Shown here: positions 57,357 to 64,000 of the stretch, in pieces
Layout: every line of letters begins with the position of its first letter
How positions within the stretch are numbered: the stretch's first letter is position 1
Source of the DNA: Pelistega suis
GTDB lineage: Bacteria > Pseudomonadota > Gammaproteobacteria > Burkholderiales > Burkholderiaceae_B
Reading direction: 5' to 3'
Assembly (NCBI RefSeq): GCF_013133795.1
Contig: NZ_JABGBN010000002.1
Span: 124,001-188,000, forward strand
Length of the DNA: 64,000 nucleotides
Notes under the pieces: generated by a model
The model's database searches: none
The model's input: the letters and a program-made list of their open reading frames with translations, nothing else
Told to the model about the DNA's origin: nothing
Position numbers and translations under genes: made by a program

Positions 57357-57647
57357 TTAGTATTCGACAAGCGTACCAAGGAAGAGTGTAGTTGGGATAA
57401 TACTTGCCCACAATAAAGCGGTAATGGCATCACCATAGTAAGGATTAAGTTTGCTTAGTAAGGCATGAAGATCTCTACGTAAGCCACGAGTTTGAGTTGT
57501 GCGGACATGTGCCCAATCTTCTAGGTATCGACGAGATACAGCAGGTGATTGTGACGGCTTAATCAGTGAATAAGGTGAAGCATGATGGGTAGTGTTGTTT
57601 GAGCGCTTAGAACCTGCATATACTGTGTTATTCATTGTATTCATCAT
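57357..57647 (-). CDS. Small putative membrane protein of unknown function
   Basis: The 96-aa protein has a polar, basic N-terminal two thirds and one C-terminal hydrophobic segment (AITALLWASIIPTTLFLGTL), so it looks tail-anchored. GAGGGA precedes its start (the second ATG at 57644 is also possible). No family was recognised. A partial copy of its last codons occurs just beyond the gene (57307-57323), suggesting a small duplication. A LexA-like box lies about 245 bases upstream. Confidence 0.5.
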   Translation of the reverse strand: MMNTMNNTVYAGSKRSNNTTHHASPYSLIKPSQSPAVSRRYLEDWAHVRTTQTRGLRRDLHALLSKLNPYYGDAITALLWASIIPTTLFLGTLVEY

Positions 57648-57891
57648 CAGTCCCTCTGTCTAAAAGAGATAAATTTAATTGGTTTATAATGGGTTTATAT
57701 AGTCTCTATAAAGTAGGCTAAAGTCTGTATAACGATATGACTGTATAAAGCGAACTTTATAGGGTCTTAACTATATAAAACTATGTAAAGTAGGCGCCAT
57801 CTACCTGTCTATTAGCTCACCAACAGGTAGATGGATAATCAGGACCCTAAACCTGATTGCCTGTTGTCGCGACTATGCTTACGACATTTAT

Positions 57892-57911
57892 TACTGTATA
57901 TTCAACCAGTA
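57892..57911. promoter_or_regulatory. LexA-like SOS box
   Basis: TACTGTATATTCAACCAGTA resembles the SOS box CTGT-N8-ACAG with one mismatch (CCAG). It lies between the divergent small membrane protein gene and the region before rplS, so the controlled gene is unclear. Confidence 0.3.
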
Positions 57912-57926
57912 CTATTTGCAAGACAT

Positions 57927-57956
57927 TTTATCCAGTACTGGATAAATATTTTTTTG
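57927..57956 (+). terminator. Orphan terminator-like palindrome
   Basis: TTTATCCAGTACTGGATAAA is a perfect 20-base palindrome (8-bp stem with GTAC loop), followed by TATTTTTTTG. No upstream plus-strand gene explains it. Confidence 0.6.
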
Positions 57957-58042
57957 ATGTTGTTTTTTTTAAACAGTTCCCTTTTTTAAGCCATAAGGTC
58001 TGACATGAAAGGCAATAATTTGGAATAATGTGTTGGAAGTGC

Positions 58043-58071
58043 TTGAATATACAAGAGAAAAAAGCTAAACT
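58043..58071 (+). promoter_or_regulatory. Candidate sigma-70 promoter of rplS
   Basis: TTGAAT (58043-58048) and TAAACT (58066-58071) are 17 bases apart, leaving a leader of about 120 bases. Both boxes match four of six consensus bases. Confidence 0.4.
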
Positions 58072-58196
58072 AAAAGGCTAAGTTTTACCCATCCTCTGGC
58101 AACTACCATTCTTAAAGGTAAGAGCGGTTATAGATAGATGTCATATCTTTTTATATCAATGTTAGGGTTGCGAATGATGGCATTGAAGGAAAATTC

Positions 58197-58568
58197 ATGA
58201 ACTTAATTCAAAAACTAGAGCAAGAAGAAGTTGCTCGCTTAACAGAAGGTAAACCAGTAGTTGAGTTTGCCCCTGGTGATACAGTCGTTGTAAATGTAAA
58301 CGTAGTTGAGGGTAACCGTAAGCGTCAACAGGCTTACGAGGGTGTTGTTATTGCTAAGCGTAACCGTGGTTTAAACTCTGCGTTTATCGTACGTAAGATT
58401 TCTTCTGGTGAAGCTGTTGAGCGTACATTCCAATTGTACTCTCCACAAATCGCTTCTATCGAAGTAAAACGTCGTGGTGCTGTTCGCCGTGCGAAACTTT
58501 ACTACTTACGTGATCGTTCTGGTAAATCTGCTCGTATTAAAGAGAAATTATCAGCTCGTAAAGCTTAA
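58197..58568 (+). CDS. rplS: 50S ribosomal protein bL19
   Basis: The 123-aa basic protein starts [15 protein letters not shown] and contains [43 protein letters not shown] and [18 protein letters not shown], all typical of bL19. AAGGA precedes the ATG. In most proteobacteria it ends the rpsP-rimM-trmD-rplS operon. Here the three partners are not upstream, so rplS is transcribed on its own from a nearby promoter. Confidence 0.97.
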   Translation: MNLIQKLEQEEVARLTEGKPVVEFAPGDTVVVNVNVVEGNRKRQQAYEGVVIAKRNRGLNSAFIVRKISSGEAVERTFQLYSPQIASIEVKRRGAVRRAKLYYLRDRSGKSARIKEKLSARKA

Positions 58569-58589
58569 TATTAAGCTTAATGTGAGAGG

Positions 58590-58618
58590 AAGCACCTGCA
58601 ATAGTGGGTGCTTTTTTT
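58590..58618 (+). terminator. Terminator after rplS
   Basis: AAGCACC (58590-58596) pairs with GGTGCTT (58607-58613), and five more T follow. It lies before the likely start of the NUDIX gene. Confidence 0.85.
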
Positions 58619-58651
58619 GTATCTAGTATCTATTTTGTATTGTCTGGGTAT

Positions 58652-59365
58652 ATGGCACTATCAACTATTCGACACGGCAATCCGACATTTGACCCTCAGG
58701 CACAAGAAGCTTTTCAAGCCAATCAAGGCTTATCTGTATTGCCAATGGAGAGAATGAGTATCGCTTTTATTCAAAAGGCATTGAGCTCCCCGCAATTGGT
58801 TTCTTTGGATCCTATTATTGAGCGTTGGAATCATGAAAAGCGTCTTATTCATGCGCAGCAACCTTATGCGGAGGCAGCGACCTTAATGTTGCTTGTGGAA
58901 AAAGAGCAGGGGGTCGAGATGTTGCTTACACGTCGTGCTATGCACTTAAAAAAGCATAGTGGTCAAATTAGTTTCCCAGGAGGACGCATTGATAAAGAAG
59001 ATGCATCGGCAGAACAGGCTGCATTGCGTGAGACATTTGAAGAGATTGGTATAGCGTCAAACTCTATTCAGTTACTAGGACAGCTTCCTGACTTCTTTAC
59101 AGGGACAGGCTTTTTGATGAAACCTTTTGTTGGGATGCTTAAGCCGGATTATGTTTTATCTATTAACCGAGAAGAAGTTGATGAAGTGTTTTCAGTACCC
59201 TTGTCCTTTTTATTAAATCCCAATCACCATTTCTTGCATAAAGTCACCGTGGATGAGGGGTTGCGAGAGTATTTTTCGATGCCATGGCAGGATTATTTTA
59301 TTTGGGGAGCCACCGCTGCGGTTATTCGTAACTTGTATCATGTTTTGGATGTATTCGAGGTGTAG
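58652..59365 (+). CDS. CoA pyrophosphatase-type NUDIX hydrolase (NudL-like)
   Basis: The 237-aa protein has the UPF0035/CoA signature upstream of the NUDIX box, LLTRRAMHLKKHSGQISFPGG, and the box itself, GGRIDKEDASAEQAALRETF-EEIG, with the catalytic glutamates. Members such as E. coli NudL hydrolyse CoA to 4'-phosphopantetheine and ADP. ATG 58652 is chosen because a frame starting at 58604 would begin inside the rplS terminator. It is convergent with norR, with 26 bases between the stops. Confidence 0.87.
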   Translation: MALSTIRHGNPTFDPQAQEAFQANQGLSVLPMERMSIAFIQKALSSPQLVSLDPIIERWNHEKRLIHAQQPYAEAATLMLLVEKEQGVEMLLTRRAMHLKKHSGQISFPGGRIDKEDASAEQAALRETFEEIGIASNSIQLLGQLPDFFTGTGFLMKPFVGMLKPDYVLSINREEVDEVFSVPLSFLLNPNHHFLHKVTVDEGLREYFSMPWQDYFIWGATAAVIRNLYHVLDVFEV

Positions 59366-59391
59366 TTAAACCTTAGTGATTATCCCCCACT

Positions 59392-60945
59392 TCACTTTAC
59401 CCCCAGTTTCTTAGCGAGTTTGTGTAAGTTACTCGCATCAATATCCAGTATTTTGGCGGCGGCTGTCCAGTGATACTGGGTGTGCTCTAAGGCAGTTTTA
59501 ATTAGCGTATATTCAAATTGTTGCAAAAGCGGTTTTAGTGGGCCGAGTGAGGGGGTATGAGTAGAAATTTGAATGGTGTGCCGATCTTCCTGTGATGGTG
59601 TTGCCGCTACAGCATCTAACGCTAATGCGTGATGTTCTGGATGTATATCTAAGTAGCGAGCTTCTAAAGTCGCAATTTCTTGGCGGTTAATACCAGAGGC
59701 GGTGATTTTTAAAGCCGCTCGACTAATAATATGCTCGAGTTCTCGTACATTGCCCGGCCAACGGTATTGCATCAAGAGCTGACTTGCTTCAGGACTCAGA
59801 CGGATACCACGCAAGCCTAGGCGTACACGGTTTTGTTCTAAAAAATGTCCGGCTAAAAGCAGAATATCTTTATCGCGTTCGCGAAGGGCGGGGACTTGAA
59901 TTGGGAATACCGATAGTCGATGATATAAGTCCATACGGAAACTACCATCCTCAGAGGCCTTGAGTAAGTCACGATTACTGGCGGCAATAATGCGAACATT
60001 AACGTGATGGGTTTGGTCGGAACCTAGGCGTTGGATTTCGCCATTTTGTAATGCACGAAGTAGTTTGGATTGGATAGGAAGGCTTAGTTCTCCAATTTCA
60101 TCTAAAAAGAGTGTGCCTTTGTCCGCGACTTCAAAACGCCCCGCACGTTCATGTGTTGCACCTGAGAATGCGCCTTTTATATGTCCAAAAAGTTCACTTT
60201 CGGCTAATGCTTCGGGTAGGGCAGCACAGTTGACAATCACCATCGGTTGAGCGTGTCGCTTAGAATGTGCATGGATATAATGCGCAACTAAGTCTTTACC
60301 CACACCGGTTTCTCCGCTAATGAGGACAGGCACTTCAGCATCAGCTACTACATGAATATCATCGAGTAAACGTAATACAGCAGGGCTATTACCGATGATT
60401 TTTCGACTATTTTCAATATTGTGAGGTAATTCGATGGTACTAAAGTGGTGGCGTTCATCCAATTGATGTTCTAAGTCCGCCACCCGAATAGTGGCTTCTA
60501 AATAGGGTAAATACTCTTTGAGTAAGGCTTTTTTATCTGTGGTAAAGGTATTGACCATTGCATCCAGAGTCAAAATCCCCCACAGTTGTTGGTTAATATG
60601 GAGTCTTATGCCCAAGCAATCATGGACCAGTAGTGGCTCCCCGGGGCGCGTGTTGACCAGACCGTCATAAGGATCAGGTAAAGGAGAGTGGTGGTCAAAA
60701 TGTACTAAGTCTGTGGTATGGACGATAGTGGATAGACGAGGATGTTCATTCAGTGAGAATTGTCGTCCTAGTGTATCGTGACTTAATCCCTCAGCGGCTA
60801 CCATGAAGAGTGTGTCGTTATGTAGGCGCAATAGACCCACAGCGCTACATTGGAAAGCTACTTTAATCGTATTGACTAAACGACTTAAGCGCTGGGTAGG
60901 AGAAAGTTCAAGGGATAAATCCGCAATAAGGGAATGGATAGTCAA
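59392..60945 (-). CDS. norR: NorR-type NO-responsive sigma-54 activator
   Basis: The 517-aa protein has an N-terminal GAF domain (about 20-165) that in NorR holds a non-heme iron sensing NO. An AAA+ domain with Walker A GETGVGKD follows, then the loop-1 motif GAFSGA (258-263, where most activators have GAFTGA), FLDEIGEL, and a C-terminal Fis-type helix-turn-helix ending DASNLHKLAKKLGVK. It activates norB from sigma-54 promoters. The start appears to be TTG 60945; no in-frame ATG is near. A NorR site (60946-60958) abuts that start, which suggests autoregulation. Confidence 0.93.
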   Translation of the reverse strand: MTIHSLIADLSLELSPTQRLSRLVNTIKVAFQCSAVGLLRLHNDTLFMVAAEGLSHDTLGRQFSLNEHPRLSTIVHTTDLVHFDHHSPLPDPYDGLVNTRPGEPLLVHDCLGIRLHINQQLWGILTLDAMVNTFTTDKKALLKEYLPYLEATIRVADLEHQLDERHHFSTIELPHNIENSRKIIGNSPAVLRLLDDIHVVADAEVPVLISGETGVGKDLVAHYIHAHSKRHAQPMVIVNCAALPEALAESELFGHIKGAFSGATHERAGRFEVADKGTLFLDEIGELSLPIQSKLLRALQNGEIQRLGSDQTHHVNVRIIAASNRDLLKASEDGSFRMDLYHRLSVFPIQVPALRERDKDILLLAGHFLEQNRVRLGLRGIRLSPEASQLLMQYRWPGNVRELEHIISRAALKITASGINRQEIATLEARYLDIHPEHHALALDAVAATPSQEDRHTIQISTHTPSLGPLKPLLQQFEYTLIKTALEHTQYHWTAAAKILDIDASNLHKLAKKLGVK

Positions 60946-60958
60946 GGTAAAAATAACC
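60946..60958. promoter_or_regulatory. NorR-binding site 1
   Basis: GGTAAAAATAACC matches the GGT-N7-ACC enhancer pattern and touches the norR start codon. Confidence 0.8.
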
Positions 60959-60963
60959 TAATA

Positions 60964-60976
60964 GGTAAAAAATACC
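60964..60976. promoter_or_regulatory. NorR-binding site 2
   Basis: GGTAAAAAATACC matches GGT-N7-ACC; offset 18 bases from site 1. Confidence 0.8.
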
Positions 60977-60988
60977 CATATATTATAA

Positions 60989-61001
60989 GGTAAAAAATAC
61001 C
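60989..61001. promoter_or_regulatory. NorR-binding site 3
   Basis: GGTAAAAAATACC is identical to site 2 and offset 25 bases from it. It lies about 40 bases upstream of the sigma-54 promoter. Confidence 0.8.
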
Positions 61002-61041
61002 TTGCTTGCTGTAAGTGATTGAAAATAACTTAAATAAAAGT

Positions 61042-61057
61042 TGGCACGCTATTTGCT
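61042..61057 (+). promoter_or_regulatory. Sigma-54 promoter of norB
   Basis: TGGCAC-N5-TTGCT matches the -24/-12 consensus (TGGCAC-N5-TTGCA/T). The start near 61068 leaves a leader of about 105 bases before norB. Confidence 0.88.
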
Positions 61058-61171
61058 TATAAAAAGATGACGGCACTATAAAAGTGCATTGTGACTGCTC
61101 ATAAGCAATGACAATACGCTAATGGCGCCACTCAATGTTTCATATCGCAGTAGATATTTTTAGGAAAAGTT

Positions 61172-63418
61172 ATGGGAAATTATAAAAAGCTGTGGTTTTG
61201 GCTTATAGGTATCTTAATCGTTACCTTTTCAATCTTAGGGTACTTTGGTGCCGATGTTTATCGTAATGCGCCACCGATTCCTGCTCAAGTAAAAGTTGAG
61301 GCAACAGGTGAGGTGTTAATGACGCGCGAAGATATTTTGCAAGGTCAGTCGGCTTGGCAAAGTACAGGCGGTATGCAAAACGGTTCTATCTTTGGTCACG
61401 GTGCTTATCAAGCGCCAGACTGGACAGCGGACTGGTTACATCGTGAGTTAGTAACTTGGATGAATTTGTTATCGCAAGAGCGTTTTGGTGTATCTTATGA
61501 GCAAGCAAATGAAGAGCAAAAAGCTATTCTAGAAGCGGCTGCGAAAAAAGAGTATCGCACCAATACTATCGATGCGAATGAGGTAGTGACAATTTCTGCT
61601 CGTCGTGCTCAAGCGATGAAGATGACTGGCGAATACTATAAAGGTCTTTATGGTGATGAGCCTTCATTAAATAGTACTCGCGAAAGCTTTGCGATGAAAA
61701 CTAACACGCTTGCGGATCCTGCGCGTCGTGATAAATTAGTGAATTTCTTTTTCTGGAGTACATGGGTTGCGGCCACAGAGCGTCCAGGATCTGATGTGAC
61801 ATATACCAATAACTGGCCACCAGAGTCAATTATTGATAATGTACCTTCTGCAGAAAATGTTATCTGGTCAATTATCAGTGTGATTCTTTTAATTGCAGGG
61901 GTAGGTCTATTAGTATGGGGTTGGGCATTCTTAAGCAATCATGCTGAAGATGAAACACAAGCACCAAAGATGGATCCTATCACGACATTTAAATTAACAC
62001 CATCACAAAAAGCCTTAGGTAAATATGCTTTCTTAACGGTGGCATTATTTGGCTTTCAAATGTTAATGGGGGGTGCCGTTGCACACTATACGGTAGAAGG
62101 TCAAACATTCTACGGTATCGAATTATCAAAATGGTTCCCTTATTCTTTATTACGTACATGGCATTTACAAAGTGCGGTACTATGGATTGCGGCAGGTTTC
62201 TTAACAGCCGGTCTATTCTTAGCGCCGATTGTGAATGGTGGTAAGGATCCTAAGGGTCAAGCATTAGGTGTGAATGTATTATTCCTTGCTTTATTGGTGG
62301 TAACGGTAGGCGCTTTTGTAGGTAACTACTTAGCGATTGCAGGTCAAATGCCAGCAGAACTTAACTTTATGTTAGGTCATCAAGGTTATGAATATTTAGA
62401 CTTAGGTCGTGTATGGCAGTTTGCTCTATTCTTGGGCATTGCTTTCTGGTTATTCTTAATGGCACGTTGCCTTGTTGGTGCATTTAAACAGGGTGGTGAT
62501 AAAAACTTACTCGCGCTCTTTACTGCGTCTGTTGTGGCTATTGGTCTATTCTACGGTAGTGGTTTATTCTATGGCGAACACTCAAATATCGCGGTAATGG
62601 AATACTGGCGTTGGTGGGTGGTTCACCTATGGGTAGAGGGCTTCTTTGAAGTATTTGCAACAGCGGCTTTAGCCTTTATCTTTAGCTCAATGGGTTTAGT
62701 ATCACTCCGTATGGCAACAACAGCATCATTAGCTTCAGCATGCTTGTTTATGCTAGGTGGTGTACCAGGTACTTTCCATCACTTATACTTCACTGGTGCA
62801 ACAACACCTGTGATGGCGGTAGGTGCAAGTTTCTCTGCTTTAGAAGTGGTACCTTTAGTGGTATTAGGTTATGAAGCTTTTGAAAACTGGAGCTTACGCA
62901 ACCGTGCGCCATGGATGGCAAACTTACGCTGGCCTTTAATGTTCTTTGTAGCAGTGGCTTTCTGGAATATGTTAGGTGCGGGTGTGTTCGGCTTTATGAT
63001 TAATACACCAGTGGCTTTATTCTACTTACAAGGTCTAAACACAACAGCCGTTCACGCACACGCAGCATTATTCGGTGTGTATGGTTTCCTTGCTTTAGGT
63101 TTTGTATTACTCGTATTACGCTATATTCGTCCAACGATGCAATTTAGCGATGGTTTAATGAAAGCCTCTTTCTGGGCATTGAACTTAGGTCTTTTAGGTA
63201 TGATTGCGACCAGCTTATTACCTATCGGTTTATATCAATTCCACGAGAGTGTTAGCGTAGGTATGTGGTCTGCACGCGGTGAAGCCTTCTTACAACAAGA
63301 CTTCCTTGAAAATTTACGTTGGATTCGTACGATTTCTGACGTGATCTTCTTGGTCGGTGGTTTTGGTGTGGCATTACAAGTATGTAAAGGTGTATTCTTA
63401 AACCGTGCGCCAAAATAA
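61172..63418 (+). CDS. norB: Quinol-dependent nitric oxide reductase (qNOR)
   Basis: qNOR reduces two NO to N2O using quinol electrons in the inner membrane. The 748-aa protein has the N-terminal extension fused to the NorB core that defines qNOR: a first helix, a periplasmic domain with GQSAWQSTGGMQNGSIFGHG, then about thirteen helices. Histidine ligands lie in LLRTWHLQSAVLW, VVHLWVEGFFEVF and PGTFHHLYFTG. It is transcribed from the sigma-54 promoter under NorR. No norC or norQ/D genes are present, as expected for qNOR. Confidence 0.95.
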   Translation: MGNYKKLWFWLIGILIVTFSILGYFGADVYRNAPPIPAQVKVEATGEVLMTREDILQGQSAWQSTGGMQNGSIFGHGAYQAPDWTADWLHRELVTWMNLLSQERFGVSYEQANEEQKAILEAAAKKEYRTNTIDANEVVTISARRAQAMKMTGEYYKGLYGDEPSLNSTRESFAMKTNTLADPARRDKLVNFFFWSTWVAATERPGSDVTYTNNWPPESIIDNVPSAENVIWSIISVILLIAGVGLLVWGWAFLSNHAEDETQAPKMDPITTFKLTPSQKALGKYAFLTVALFGFQMLMGGAVAHYTVEGQTFYGIELSKWFPYSLLRTWHLQSAVLWIAAGFLTAGLFLAPIVNGGKDPKGQALGVNVLFLALLVVTVGAFVGNYLAIAGQMPAELNFMLGHQGYEYLDLGRVWQFALFLGIAFWLFLMARCLVGAFKQGGDKNLLALFTASVVAIGLFYGSGLFYGEHSNIAVMEYWRWWVVHLWVEGFFEVFATAALAFIFSSMGLVSLRMATTASLASACLFMLGGVPGTFHHLYFTGATTPVMAVGASFSALEVVPLVVLGYEAFENWSLRNRAPWMANLRWPLMFFVAVAFWNMLGAGVFGFMINTPVALFYLQGLNTTAVHAHAALFGVYGFLALGFVLLVLRYIRPTMQFSDGLMKASFWALNLGLLGMIATSLLPIGLYQFHESVSVGMWSARGEAFLQQDFLENLRWIRTISDVIFLVGGFGVALQVCKGVFLNRAPK

Positions 63419-63446
63419 TCACGATTCATCTTAATCAGTGATATTC

Positions 63447-63480
63447 AAAGGAACCAGCATCATATGTTGGTTCCTTTTTT
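63447..63480 (+). terminator. Terminator after norB
   Basis: A 10-bp stem (63447-63456 with 63468-63477) with an 11-base loop is followed by a T-run. Confidence 0.9.
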
Positions 63481-63554
63481 ATTGGCGTTAATATTTTGCT
63501 TTTTAAAAATGGCTTGTGTATAGTAGTTAAAAATCTTTTTAGAGAGGAAATACG

Positions 63555-64000
63555 ATGAAAAAGACGGTATTGATGACAGCATTGATGGCTGTGTTTACTT
63601 TGACCGCTTGCGAGGATAAGCAAGCGATACAACAAGCGTCAGAAGCGGTCAATACTCTTGTACAGTTAAAAAAAGACTATCAACAGCTAGAAAGTGCTAT
63701 GACAGCTAAAGATCAAGAAATTACGCGCTTAAATAAACTGCTGGAAGAAGCACAAACGTCACAGTCCGCTGGTGATGTCGTCGGACTTCATGTCAAGATT
63801 AAAGAACTCTACAAAGCAAAAGAGCAATACCTCCTACTTAAAGAAGGCGATGTAGAAGAGGGCGAAGGGACTGTGCAAATCGTAGCTCGTGTGGCAGAAA
63901 CCAATCAAGCATGGTTAAATGATTTACTCATGCGAGAGATGTTGGTAGAGGCTGTGGATGAGGAAAAAATGAAAGCATTTGACCAGTCTGCTCAAAAAGT
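63555..64000 (+). CDS. Putative lipoprotein, N-terminal part (runs off the window)
   Basis: An open frame from ATG 63555 continues to the right edge (148 codons visible). It begins MKKTVLMTALMAVFTLTACED, a lipoprotein signal with lipobox L-T-A-C (Cys19). A coiled-coil-like stretch follows (LKKDYQQLESAMTAKDQEIT), then an acidic helical region. GAGAGGAAA at 63541-63550 is a fair ribosome binding site. Aspartate at +2 after the cysteine is not present (it is Glu), so export to the outer membrane is plausible. No family was recognised. Confidence 0.7.
   Translation, partial: MKKTVLMTALMAVFTLTACEDKQAIQQASEAVNTLVQLKKDYQQLESAMTAKDQEITRLNKLLEEAQTSQSAGDVVGLHVKIKELYKAKEQYLLLKEGDVEEGEGTVQIVARVAETNQAWLNDLLMREMLVEAVDEEKMKAFDQSAQK

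Larger units (their letters stand above)
57648..58196. other. Long structured intergenic region upstream of rplS
   Basis: This 549-base gap contains no supportable protein gene. It holds a 12-bp hairpin (about 57794-57831), a 7-bp hairpin (about 57837-57858), a LexA-like box (57892-57911), a terminator-like palindrome (57927-57953) and the rplS promoter (58043-58071). A small RNA ending near 57956 on the plus strand is possible. Confidence 0.5.

Overview
The window comes from a betaproteobacterium, most likely a low- to mid-GC member of the Alcaligenaceae (Pelistega/Oligella/Taylorella-like). This rests on gene order and on the sequence style of proteins such as the RpoD with a long Lys/Asp-rich N-terminus, HisZ next to hflKC and purA, and gmk-rpoZ-spoT. 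The genus is an inference. No tRNA, rRNA, CRISPR array or transposase was seen.

Layout. (1) 1-14.7 kb, + strand: housekeeping run rlmN(end)-rodZ-like-ispG-hisS-yfgM-bamB-der-hisC, then hfq-hflX-hflK-hflC, hisZ, purA and a phosphoribosyltransferase. (2) 14.7-19.5 kb: the macromolecular synthesis operon rpsU-dnaG-rpoD behind a strong promoter and a structured leader. (3) 19.6-21.8 kb: a small AT-rich accessory patch with a HicA/HicB toxin-antitoxin pair, a duplicated scrap of the mutM 3' end and a porin gene. (4) 21.8-26.5 kb, - strand: gmk-rpoZ-spoT-SDR dehydrogenase-mutM. (5) 26.5-32 kb, surface region: a decayed remnant, a tandem two-domain GT2 glycosyltransferase and a trimeric autotransporter adhesin whose signal-peptide start is out of frame by one base at an A6 tract. 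(6) 32-41.7 kb: leuCDB, asd, truA, a TRAP transporter operon (dctP/dctQ/dctM type) and trpF. (7) 41.7-45.4 kb: a GST-like gene, a tsdB-tsdA-like cytochrome pair (thiosulfate to tetrathionate) and ung. (8) 45.6-55.3 kb: a compact Tad/Flp-type pilus locus with pilin-like protein, TadG-like protein, two poorly known proteins, CpaB, secretin, an FHA-CpaF ATPase fusion, TadB, TadC and a DUF192 protein. No TadZ/CpaE, TadV/CpaA or TadD is present. (9) 55.4-59.4 kb: acyl-CoA dehydrogenase, a small membrane protein, a long structured intergenic region, rplS and a CoA-type NUDIX hydrolase. (10) 59.4-63.4 kb: divergent norR/norB with three NorR-type sites and a sigma-54 promoter. (11) The start of a lipoprotein gene at the right edge.

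The most interesting signals are regulatory or structural. They are the apparent ON/OFF frameshift in the adhesin start; a 10-bp hairpin that fully covers the ribosome binding site of the first Tad gene; a 1,524-bp direct-repeat unit carrying the porin, bounded by two copies of the mutM end; ATATGTTTA repeats phased at 11 and 22 bp between tadB and tadC; and a structured, terminator-ended intergenic region before rplS that may encode a small RNA. Physiologically the window suggests a host-associated, respiring bacterium that detoxifies NO, may use thiosulfate as an electron donor, takes up an organic acid by TRAP transport and displays a Tad pilus and an adhesin.
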